This document shows positions 21,162 to 30,798 of a stretch of 64,000 nt of DNA, in pieces. Position 1 is the first letter of the stretch. Each line of letters starts with the position of its first letter. This stretch comes from Tipula vernalis (Eukaryota; Arthropoda; Insecta; Diptera; Tipulidae). Below the pieces are notes generated by a model. It searched no databases. It worked only from the letters and a program-made list of their open reading frames with translations, and had not been told where the DNA came from. The position numbers were made by a program, and so were the translations under genes. The stretch covers positions 184,614,015 through 184,678,014 of the forward strand of contig OY282558.1 of NCBI GenBank assembly GCA_958295665.1. The letters run 5' to 3'.

Positions 21162-22360
21162 GGTGTTTTACTATAAAATCAATTAATGATTTTAATTTTT
21201 GTCTGAATACACGTGCTGTTATATCATGGCGATGTAACGCTGATTGCCCTGGTAACAATAATTTTTTTATTTCTTCCCATTTCGGATTGCAAGTGAATGT
21301 AATAAACAATTCTGGCCGTCCATAAGCTCGTACGAAAGTCATTGCATCTTGAATGTATTCCTGCATATGTCTTGGGCTGCCTGTATACGATGATGGTAGT
21401 ATATATGCCTGACCAATGTTGTTGATGTCTAAATTGCTATCTATGTTGTTATTTATAGCGTCGCGTAAATGTATGTATTCTTCGGCGCGCAATTTTGCCT
21501 GATTAAATCGGATATATCGCAGACGTTCACTTTCGATTTTGGCATACATATCAACAACATATTGATGAAACAGTTGTCTGCATTTTAAAATGTGATTATC
21601 TTCATTGTGTCTCATCATTAGCCGATAGGCGTAATAGTTCATGGCACTCACATTTTTATTTGTTTCTTGTCTGGTCGTTGGATCGCGTTGCTTGATGTTA
21701 ATTTGATAGCCATCTTCTCCTTCCCAGAAGATTATGGGGTATTGTAATGCGTCGTATGAGCGATGGCTATTTTGAATTGTTTGAACAGTATTGTCTCGGC
21801 GCATAATTCTTATGTCTCTCTGTTCAAATTGCTCTCCGACCATAACGATGGCTACGTCATTGATGGTCGGTGTATTAAATCGTCTGGAATGTTGGTCGGC
21901 GGGTGCTTTCTCTGGTCTTATGACTACCATATAATTATCATTAGCCAATCTTGGCGATACTTCTTTGAATAGTCTTACTAATAAATTATTCTCATGGAGA
22001 AATGTTTGTAATAATGCAACAATTTCTCGCTCATTCGCCGCTGCAATGTGATTATAATGGCATCTAATACCCACTTGTTCTTCTTCTTCGCCCATAAAAA
22101 AAATCTGCAGGAATTTTGGGTCAGCATTGGGCATTGGCAGCATAGATCCGATTCGATGATATACTTGCCCTTGAATTTTGAAAGTTGACTCGAAACCTGT
22201 GTTTTCCCTTACAGTAGCTCCGAACGATGTCATTTGAAAACAGGAATTGAATTTTCTTATTTTGCTTAAGAATAATTTAGACTGAGTTGAAACACCGGAT
22301 ATCAGCGATTTTAATGGCTCAGGCCATTTGTTTCGTTATTAAATTTTAATGCATCGCAAT
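21130..22360 (-). pseudogene. Helitron 1 Rep domain with the HUH site deleted
   Basis: Minus-strand Helitron N-terminal and Rep region. CQYCDALKFNNE (about 22360) is the N-terminal zinc-finger-like block. After a frameshift near 22330 come SCFQMTSFGATV, QIQGQVYHRIGSML-type sequence, DVAIVMVGEQF, YDALQYPIIFWEGEDGY, NYYAYRLMMR and YILPSSYTGSPRHMQEY, and RPELFITFTCNPKWEEIKK, which is Rep motif 1. The frame then reads WMYSVEWQKRG and joins directly to sequence just before the helicase. Normally LPHAHxL (the HUH nickase site) and the tyrosine block follow QKRG. They are deleted, so this copy cannot nick DNA. Confidence 0.9.
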
Positions 22361-22454
22361 ATTGGCACATTATGTCCATATCACCAATAACTACTTTGGT
22401 GTGCGATGAGTAGTCTATTTCTGGATCATATTCAAATGCCAGACGATTTAAAGT

Positions 22455-22730
22455 TCATCGCATTAATTGACGATTTCTCCGATTACGCTGTCGTTCTGAT
22501 TCTCTGTTTGCATCAGTTGATCGTTGGCGCAATTCTCTCTGTCTTAATGCAGCTGCATGTAGACGTTCACTACGATGCTGCGGAGTTTCATTTTGGAAAA
22601 ATTGTGCCATATGAGCTCTAGAGTCGTCGTTGTCTTGCAGGCGCTGATCCTCTGTTCTTTGTTCTCTTGCTGTCCGAACAAATTGTGCTTGTCGTGTGTG
22701 ACGACCAATATTAGACTTTGCTTTTGGCAT
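22455..22730 (-). pseudogene. Helitron 1 N-terminal basic region
   Basis: Starts MPKAKSNIGRHTRQAQF, the characteristic opening of animal Helitron Rep-helicase proteins, followed by an Arg/Gln/Glu-rich coil (RTEDQRLQDNDDSRAHM, then RSERLHAAALRQRELRQR). It is followed by the zinc-finger-like block at about 22400-22360 in a shifted frame. It is therefore the true start of the ORF on the minus strand. Confidence 0.88.
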
Positions 22731-22769
22731 TCTGTTAATAATTTAATTTCATTAAAATAGTTGGCGAAA

Positions 22770-23700
22770 GTTGGCTATAAACGGAATTAGTAGTTAAAAT
22801 TACTTTATTTGGGACTGGCTAACACTAAATGTCCAAAATTGAGAACAAAATTTCTTGAGTTGGCAGATGTATCTGGAAAAGAAACGAAAATCGACGAAAA
22901 TAATCGTTTAAAAAATGTTTTTGATCATTTCATTCATTCTTTTAATCAATAGTTTTTTTGGCAAAAACAACAATACAAATTATATTTTTTATTTTTTCTT
23001 CTACATATTAGCCATCAAAAACAGTGAAAATAAAAATTTTTCCTTCAATTACTCACTTTTCTGTATGCGGAACACAGTTAAAAAAATTTATTTTTATTCA
23101 AAAGTCAGTTTTCGTGCAAAAAAATGTTTCTGTTTTTTCTTCTTATCTGATGAATATCTAATCTATGTCTGATCAATTTTTCACTGTTTTAGAAATATAT
23201 TTTGTTTTCTTCTGTAATTCACTTCTTTATGCCATCAATAAACGATAATTTTCATTCTTCTTGAAGGAATACTGATTTTTTTTTGTATACCAAACGCAGT
23301 TAAAATTTTGTTTTTCTTCAAAAGTCACTTTTCGTGCAAGAAATCTAATAAAAAATTATCGTTTTCTCTTTTTATCTGTTGAGTTTTTCACTTTTCTGAA
23401 ATTTTATCTGAAAATATATTGTTTTTCACTAATTTATGCGATCAAATAAATGATAATTCACTTTTCACTCTTGTTGAATGTTTGTTTTTGTATGCGAAAC
23501 ACAGTTAACAATCAGTTTTCCTCTATAAATCACTTATTTATACGATCAAATACATTGCATTCGTTAAGTCACTTCTTTATTATTGGTTTTTTATGCGATC
23601 AAAAGAATAATTTTACATTCATTTTACATTTATATATTATTAAAATCACTTTTTTAATGAATATTCGTTAAACAAAAACACAAACGATTATAATTGTCAA
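22770..23700. repeat. Imperfect ~215-bp tandem repeats upstream of the Helitron ORF
   Basis: At least three diverged copies start near 23063, 23286 and 23490 with TATGCGGAACACAGTTAAA or variants, followed by TTTTTCTTCAAAAGTCACTTTT and CGTGCAAGAAA-like words. They lie 5' of the minus-strand Helitron ORF, so they may be its 5' leader repeats. Non-coding. Confidence 0.5.
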
Positions 23701-24240
23701 ATAATACACGTTCCTTTAATGAAAATGGGTGCCATACCGAATGCAAAGATAGAGGCGCCATCTGTAGTGTAGTTGTTTTGTCGCCTAAAATATTTTAAAA
23801 TTTTATTAATTTGATTTTGAAATTTTTATTGATATAGAAAATAATAACGAAAATGCATTTTTAAAAAATGATGCAAGACAGAATTTTGTATTTTAAGTGC
23901 ATATATGTGAAGAAAAAATGCATTAATTTATCGAAATTTCATATATGTATGCATAGAAAACAGTATATTTTAAATTTACTAAGAGTGCAGCGCCATCTTT
24001 TGGCCATACATATACGTAAGAAGTATGTTTGCGCCACTTAATGTACTGATATATACACAGAATATAGCGCCTAAAAACATAAATTGCCGTACATCGACAC
24101 CAGCGCCACATAGCGGGGTAGAATATATATAAAAACACGCGCCGGTCTTTTACAAATATTTTGTGGGCTGGAAGTCGAAAATCGGTTGGGGCATTCAAGA
24201 GTTCACCCCTCACAAATAAACGTTCTTTTGATTTTTATAT
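23701..24240 (+). promoter_or_regulatory. LTR-like or promoter-like segment with GCGCC motifs and TATA box
   Basis: GCGCC words recur in GGCGCCATCTGTAGTG (about 23752), CAGCGCCATCTTTTGG (23989), TTGCGCCACTT, TAGCGCCTAA and CAGCGCCACATAGCGG. A TATA box TATATATAAAA lies at about 24124-24134, and AAATAAAC follows at about 24215. TATA followed within 100 bp by a poly(A)-like signal is the organisation of an LTR U3-R-U5 and also suits a compact promoter. I found no partner copy, no clear TG/CA ends and no gene directly downstream. The element identity is unresolved. Confidence 0.35.
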
Positions 24241-24935
24241 ATATATAATAATAATATAAGGATTATTATAATTATAATTATTATAATAATATTATATATA
24301 GATATATAGATTTATATGGACACCAAACCCTTTCGCTGACGAAAAATTATTAACAACTTTTCACAGAGTATCTATCACATGCATTAGTGATCCTAATCAT
24401 ATGAAGTTACTTTCGGCATTTTGGGAAACTGTTGTCTGGGCATCGTCTACCGACATGGATTTCTCAAAACTAAATTCTTCGAATAATAGAGACATTTTTA
24501 TTTTTTCTTCATCATGTCTCATAAAGAACAGTATAATGTTCAACGAGCGTCTAATGATAGTAATTACTCGTGAGACACGAGCGACAACGAAGTGTAATAA
24601 CCTTTAACCGCTAGTTGAATAGTAAATTCTCCTGCAAATATTTTTTTATCTAATCCTAGTAAGTATTCACTGATGGCCAAGGGAGAAACAATATTCGGAT
24701 ATTTTTAAGCTCAAACCGAGCGCACCCAAAAGATTGCTAAATTTTTAACTTTGGGTTTTTTGAATTTTTTGGGGATTTTTGTGGCAAGGGAAAATTATTT
24801 GTTTATCGATGTAAAAAAATAAAAAATGGCTGCGAAAAAAAATATATATTTTATTACAGTGAAATTAGCTGATGATGATTTTGTTGGTTTTTTGGCTTAA
24901 TTTATTTTTATTTTTTATTTATTTTCTAATAAAAA
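24241..24935. other. AT-rich stretch with a long AT palindrome
   Basis: 24236-24315 consists of TATATA and TAATAATAT runs that can fold on themselves around ATTATAATTATAATTAT. The remainder to 24935 has no recognisable gene; a short plus-strand open frame at 24401-24607 has no domain and no usable context. Confidence 0.5.
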
Positions 24936-25665
24936 AAACCCGATGTTTCGACAGCACATCCCGTCATTTTCAAGGTAAATTGTAACCTTACTATAATTTC
25001 AACAAAAATAAAATTTTTATAACGAATGTTTTTCTAAAGTAACTAAAGTTTAATTTGAAATTTAAAAAATACTTAGTTTAGCAGAAAAATAGTTTAAGTT
25101 ATACTATTAGAGTGAAACAAATTTAAATTTAGAAGATCTATAAAATGTTGTCGTAATAATTTAAAAAATACCTTGAACTTCCTGGATATTTAACAAATTT
25201 TGAGATTTTTTCTTCTTATCAAGAAGAAATCCAACAGATTCGAGGGGCTCAAAATGCAAAGCAATTTTTGAATGAGCAACCCGAATGGTACGTGTTGAAA
25301 GCTGACAAGGGTAACATAACGGTACTTACGGCAAAAATTGAATATGTAGAAAAAATGGAGTTACTCTTGTCAGACAACAACATTTATATTGAAATTCGGA
25401 AAGTTAGTATTTCTTCAATGCAATCTAAATTAAATGTAATGTACTCGAGAAAAATATGGCAAAATTTCTTAAAAATTATCATAGTACGACCCCACGAATG
25501 TGTGGTCTACCAAAAGTGCACAAAATTGTTACTCCTTTGAGACCAATTGTAAGCTATTTAGGTTCACCTTTATACAATTTATCCAAATTTGTGTCTAACA
25601 TTTTAAATCATTACGTGGGAAAAACCTTTTCGGTTGTAAAAAATGCGGGAGATTTTGATTGATTG
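24936..25665 (+). pseudogene. Penelope-like retroelement fragment
   Basis: Starts near CCCGATGTTTCGACAGC (24939), whose complement GTCGAAACATCGGG is a hallmark of the terminal repeats (hammerhead-ribozyme region) of Penelope-like elements. Coding debris follows: at 25280-25420 WYVLKADKGNITVLTAK with KMELLLSDNNIY, and after a frameshift at 25480-25630 TPRMCGLPKVHK, PLRPIVSYLGSPLYNLSKF and VSNILNHYVGK. This is the N-terminal half of a Penelope RT (ADKGNxTV, GLPKxHK, LRPIVSxxxSPxYNLSK). The catalytic YxDD part, the GIY-YIG endonuclease and the 3' repeat are missing. Confidence 0.82.
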
Positions 25666-25733
25666 ATTGAGAGTGTACGGCCAAGCATTATAGCAGGATC
25701 TCCCGGACTCCCGGGCACACACCTGTATACATA
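25666..25733. other. Short segment next to the Tc1 insertion site
   Basis: Contains ATTGATTGATTGA microsatellite-like DNA and CCCGGACTCCCGGG. It ends with TA (25732-25733), the left target copy of the Tc1 element. Confidence 0.5.
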
Positions 25734-25980
25734 CAGTCGTTGTCAAAATTATTTGTGTCACGCAAAAATTGTATAATGTATTCCGCAAAAATTAAAACTT
25801 GGGCTAACCACTTAATAATATAACTAAATTTTTTTTTGTATATTTATTGTTAATTATTGATGTTTCATTTAGTAAAAAAAAAAAAATTAAAAATCTTTAT
25901 AATTCATTAAAATAAAATTAAAAAACAAATGGACAAAATTATTTGTGTCTCATATTTTTGGGACAAAATTATTTGTACCT
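25734..25980 (+). repeat. Tc1 left terminal inverted repeat (IR/DR)
   Basis: 247 bp; matches the complement of 27188-27433 with only small length differences in A/T runs. Outer direct repeat at about 25742; inner repeats at about 25932 and 25962. Confidence 0.93.
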
Positions 25981-26102
25981 ACCTTTGAAAAATTCCTAGT
26001 AACGGGAACATTGATTTTGTTTAATTTTTTTTTTTTTTTTAATGTTACACGTGTTCATTTAGTCATAATTTTCGCCTCAACAAGACCAGTTTGTTTTAAA
26101 GA

Positions 26103-27125
26103 ATGGGAAAAATTAAGGAGTTATCATTAGAAGTTCGAGTCTCGATTGTTGCCGGCTACGAGGCTGGTGTTTCAGTTAAAAATCTAGCCCAAAAGTACAA
26201 CTGTCACAAAAATTCGGTGATGTACCAAATTCAGAAATCTAAAATCCAAAACTGCCTAAAAAATGTTAAAGGAAGAGGCCGTAAAAGAAAGACAACGCCT
26301 AAAGAAGACAGAAGGATCACTACGCTTGTGCAAAGAAACCCTCTGAATTCAGTAAAATCTGTTCAGTGTGACATAAATAGTGAAAGACATAATAAAATTA
26401 GCGTAAAAACTGTTCGCAGACGGCTTCGTGAAGCAAATGTTAAAGCTTATGTTGTACAAAAGAAGCCATTTATAAGTGAGAAAAAATAAAAAAAACGGCT
26501 AAACTTTGCTCGGACCTATTTAGCGAAACCTGTCGAGTTCTGGCGCAATATATTATGGACCGATGAATCGTGCTTCTCTTTAGATGGAAGCTACGGTAAG
26601 AAATATTTTTATTCGACACCTCAACAAAGGAAGTTTCGTAACATCACAATGCCTACTCGGCACAGCGGAGGAGGCAAAGTAATGGTTTGGGGGTGTTTTT
26701 GTTATAATGGTGTAGGAGATCTCACAGTGCTACCGGGAAAAGTTACCTCTAGCGTATACTTAGAGGTCCTTAATGAATATGCAATGGTTTCCGGGTGTAA
26801 ACTGATAGGATCAGATTTCGTATTGCAACAAGATAATGCTCCAATACACAAAAGCAAATTAGTAACTAAATTCCTTAAAGATTTGGACCAAGAAACTATA
26901 GACTGGCCACCACAAAGCCCAGATCTTAATCCCATAGAGAATCTATGGCATTATATTAAACAAAAAATAATAACAACTATTGGAAGAACGCCCAAGGAAA
27001 CGTTTGACGAAATAAAACGGATATGGGATCAAATACCTAAACAAATCCTGGAAAATCTGGTCCAATCCATGCCGCATCGCCTTCAAGAAGTGGTTAACAA
27101 TAATGGTGGCAGTACGTCCTATTGA
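26103..27125 (+). pseudogene. Tc1 transposase with a single premature stop
   Basis: The frame from ATG 26103 to TGA 27125 has 340 codons and is open except for one TAA at 26487-26489, in an A-rich run where sense Lys codons surround it. The N-terminal part holds two helix-turn-helix DNA-binding units (ELSLEVRVSIVAGYEAGVSV; later SVKTVRRRLREANVKA) linked by the AT-hook-like GRGRKRK. The catalytic triad follows the stop: ILWTDESCF, VLQQDNAPIH and DLNPIENLWH, with 34 residues between the second Asp and the Glu (DD34E). All key residues are present, so the stop codon is the only visible lesion. Confidence 0.93.
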
Positions 27126-27187
27126 GTTTACGGGGCAAAGGGAATAAATTAGAATTAATTTAGTAATTTTTAGTCAACTTTGTGATG

Positions 27188-27433
27188 AGGTACAAATAAT
27201 TTTGTCCCAAAAATATGAGACACAAATAATTTTGTCCATTTGTTTTTTAATTTTATTTTAATGAATTATAAAGATTTTTAATTTTTTTTTTTTTTACTAA
27301 ATGAAACATCAATAATTAACAATATATACAAAAAAAAATTTAGTTATATTATTAAGTGGTTAGCCCAAGTTTTAATTTTTGCGGAATACATTATACAATT
27401 TTTGCGTGACACAAATAATTTTGACAACGACTG
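27188..27433 (-). repeat. Tc1 right terminal inverted repeat (IR/DR)
   Basis: Complement of 25734-25980. Ends GACAACGACTG directly before the TA target copy. Confidence 0.93.
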
Positions 27434-27740
27434 TATAACAAAACCGAAGGATAGGATAGGATTATTAGTTGGGAAAAACTCGACCCGGTTACAGATACCA
27501 ATGCGATCGATAGTTAGTAAATTATTAGTACAATATATAATAAATAGATTAGCACAAGACAGCACAATCTAACTACATTATTAGATGATCATTTCTCTGG
27601 AATCCAGGGCCGGATACTCAAGACTCCCTAAATTTAAATTAGGACTTAAAAAATTATTAATGTTGTAATATCCCCCTGTTCGCCTTTCATTAATTTATCT
27701 GATAAAATATTTAAGAAAAATTTAAAATTACTAAGCTAAG
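27434..27740. other. Spacer after the Tc1 element
   Basis: Contains CGAAGGATAGGATAGG and a few less AT-rich words (CCAGGGCCGGATACTC at about 27604). No gene recognised. Confidence 0.45.
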
Positions 27741-28860
27741 ATTACAAAAACAGCGCTTATTTCATTTTTCATGATCCTTCTACTCGTATATCTAATTAAT
27801 TAATTATTACGTACTGCAACAAGAATTAAAATAAACGTTAAAAACCATTTTAAACATAAAATTTTACTTAAAACTAATCATAAATTTCTACCGATCAGGA
27901 AAAGGAAAATAAATAATTTAAAATTCAATTATTTTATAAAATTTATAATAAATAATTTAAAAATGATAATGTTACAGTACCACAACAGCCTAAAATCATC
28001 AATAATTCAGTTAGGTACTATAAGTACATATATCAAGAATCAACAAATAAAATGAATATAAAAATTCCCAGGCAACTCTAAAAACAAATTTTAATTAATA
28101 AATCACCATAATACCACACTAAAATTTAATTCTGAAATTCAGGAATAATTTTAATCCCCACATTAATGATTGATTCTGGGACTATGTTATATTCTGAAAA
28201 TTGAATTATTTATTAGCAAATTAAGGAAGAGAAACCTTTAAATATTCTTTAAACTAAATTAATTAATTTATATTAATGAGCAAAACACAATATATTTCAT
28301 ACGAGTATTACAAAACTTAACATTTTATGAAATTGCATATGTAGACTTTCCCCTTTCTAAGCCAAAAATTCTAAAAGAATGTTTAAAAATTTTAAGTTGC
28401 TAAATATTTTAAGTTCACAGCGCTTGTTTCATTAGTTATCGATATCCTGTAGATAGTTAATTAATTATTTACCTACTGCAACTAGATTTAAAAATAAAAA
28501 ATTGAAGAAATTTATTTAACCATAAAATTAAATTTAAATTAATCGGCAATTTCCTACAGATGTAGAAAAAAGGAAGTTAATAATGTTGAAATTAATTATT
28601 TATTTATAAAAGTATATAATATAATTTAAACATTGATCATAATACTACGCAGAAAAGTCTAGAATATCAATAATTTAGTTAAGTACTACATGTACCTATA
28701 TATGATATTTACTAACAAAACTCAAATAGAGTTTCCCAGGTATCTCTGAAAACTAAATTGATTCACTACTTAATTAATAGAAATTAACTTATATAAATTA
28801 GTTAGTGATAAATAAAATAAAATAGATATCACAAAAAACAATACATTTTATACGCTAAAT
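27741..28860. repeat. Diverged 667-bp tandem duplication
   Basis: Words recur at a constant offset of 667 bp: CAGCGCTTATTTCAT (27751) and CAGCGCTTGTTTCAT (28418); TACTGCAACAAGA and TACTGCAACTAGA; TTAGGTACTATAAGTAC and TTAAGTACTACATGTAC; CCCAGGCAACTCT (about 28067) and CCCAGGTATCTCT (about 28734). The copies differ by many substitutions, so the duplication is old. AT-rich and non-coding. Confidence 0.75.
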
Positions 28861-29547
28861 AACTGCTGGATGCTTAGAGTTTCTGGATGTTGAGCGAGAA
28901 TTCATCAGTCTTTCTTTAGCTTGGAGACGATCTAACAATTATATATAATTTATAACAACTACACCATCAGACAAAAATACTCGAACAAACCATCACACTT
29001 TGATATAATAAAATTAAACAGACCAAAAAGTGTTGAAACATTTTCATCAATACCTCAAATATTTTGAATTTCCCTTATCCTAGATAACGTACGATGCTGT
29101 TCATTCAATTAGTATAATATTTCAATCTATATAACTATTTGATTCAGTTTGAAAAATACATCAAAGTTGGCTCTGACAAATTAAAATAATACTTGCTAAA
29201 TTTATCTTTAGTTTTACTAGTGTACGTAAGATGTCTAAAATGGTTACAGAAAAATACTAAAAAAAATTATTTAATCGCAATATTATCACACGTTCCTATA
29301 TTTTGTGAATTTGTTTTGCTTTTCCTACAATTTTTGAACTTAAAATTTCCCCATGTGGTAATTTTTCGTATGATTTTTCCAAATTTGTACAGCCATCACT
29401 GCTATCAATGTAATGTATATTGACTTAATGACCAAGCGAATCGTAGTAAGCTTTTATTTGAATTTGACCAGAATGCTGTTGTTATGAATTTTTTTTAATA
29501 TTTTGATATTCATATATGTTGAAATTCAAACATTTATGAAAGTATTA
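28861..29547. other. AT-rich DNA without recognisable gene
   Basis: One plus-strand open frame (29193-29423) is hydrophobic by AT composition and has no known domain. I see no element or RNA gene. Confidence 0.45.
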
Positions 29548-30070
29548 GCCGATTTAGACGTACCAACATTTTGTTGTTGGCACTTAGAGCTACACGCAAT
29601 ACAAAAAAATGGACACGCAATAAAAAGAGAAAAGTATACAACAAAAATCTCGTCATACTATAATTTTTTGGCGGTATAAAATCGAAGATATAATTTTTGA
29701 TAAATACCGCGGTGATACTAGTTTATTTGGCAAAATTATGGGTTTTCCGCGTGAAATGAATAATTTTCGAACGTAAATTTTATTTTATTACTAAAATTTT
29801 TAAAAAATAAAATAAAGCGCTATAAAAATTTCTCAAATCGCCATTTTTATTGTGTTTTTTGTTGTTTGTTACTATAAAATATACTCGGGTCGAGTATATT
29901 TTATAGTCAAATTTGTTTTTATAGTAACATTGTTGGAAAAAAAAGAAAACAAAACATCCAACAAAATTTTGTTTGATTATATTTTTGTTCTTGTCTTACA
30001 AACGAAAATCGTAATATACTAATATCTTCATTTTTTGTTGGGAAAAAAATGTTGGTACGTCTAAATCGGC
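29548..30070. mobile_element. TA-flanked miniature inverted-repeat element
   Basis: Ends GCCGATTTAGACGTACCAAC at 29548 and the complement GTTGGTACGTCTAAATCGGC at 30070, each bordered by TA (29546-29547 and 30071-30072). The TA target points to the Tc1/mariner superfamily. The 523-bp interior has no transposase but carries a perfect 17-bp hairpin at 29871-29907. Confidence 0.85.
29871..29907. repeat. Perfect 17-bp hairpin within the miniature element
   Basis: ACTATAAAATATACTCG, loop GGT, CGAGTATATTTTATAGT. It is central in the element and may be a nested palindrome. Confidence 0.9.
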
Positions 30071-30072
30071 TA

Positions 30073-30798
30073 TATTTCAGAAATCATAATTAAGAATTTG
30101 TAACGTTTTCATTTAAAAATTTGTCTTAGGGAAAAAAATGATTTCCCATATGTTTTGTGTGTTTTACTATGAAAAGTTTCGATTTTTCCTCGTTTCTAAT
30201 TCCCTTATAAAAGCTCAGATTTTTTTATTATTGCTCTATAAAATACAGGGTGCTCTGATATTGCTCATATTTTAAGGGAGATTAACTGTAATGAAATGAT
30301 CAGAGAGAGAAAGAAGAGGTGAAAAGAACGTAAAGGAAAATTTCAAATTTCATGGAATTGTCACTGGTTGAAATGTTTGTACATACACCTGATGTTTCGA
30401 CGGTCTATCTATTATGGCAAATTGTACCCTTCAGGGGACTAACTAATTCAAATAATCCATTTATCAAAATTTAAAACATCAAGAAAATATTGTACCGAAA
30501 ATGATAATATCGGGTAATTCTTTTTTCGAAAAAATGTTTTTCGAACTTGTTTACAATATAAACGCATTTTATGGCAATAGCGGCAAACGTCGTAGCTTAA
30601 AATACGAGAGATACATTATCGACCTCTGATTTACCTCTTCAGAAAATCCTAGTTGGAATTGGGTCTTAGCTTTGGATCTTAGGGGATTAGGGTATTTAGG
30701 ACCGCCTTATTTGATGCGGTCTCTTATAATGTAGTGAATAACAGATTTTCCTACCTTGAGAAAATGGAAGCTGTCACAAAAATAATCTCTACCTTGAT
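30073..30798. repeat. Spacer with a second Penelope-terminal-like motif
   Basis: At 30388-30402 CACCTGATGTTTCGACGG resembles the motif at 24939, and both are followed by GGCAAATTGTACCC/GGTAAATTGTAACC. This suggests another Penelope-like terminal relic without coding sequence. Remaining DNA has no gene. Confidence 0.4.

Larger units (their letters stand above)
25734..27433 (+). mobile_element. Tc1 element (DD34E), full length, TA target
   Basis: A 1,700-bp element beginning CAGTCGTTGTCAAAATTATT and ending with the complement, flanked by TA on both sides (25732-25733 and 27434-27435). Both terminal inverted repeats are about 247 bp and nearly identical. Each holds three copies of ACAAAATTATTTGT (one at the tip, two at the inner edge), the IR/DR arrangement of Tc1-type transposons in which outer and inner repeats bind transposase. 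It encodes one transposase with one nonsense codon. The high arm identity suggests a young insertion. Confidence 0.95.

Noticed and set aside
19759..21325. Plus-strand frames of 110-150 codons in the Helitron
   Set aside because: Antisense to the Pif1-type helicase, which has all its motifs on the minus strand.
24401..24607. Short plus-strand frame, 68 codons
   Set aside because: No promoter, no domain, AT-rich context; not distinguishable from chance.
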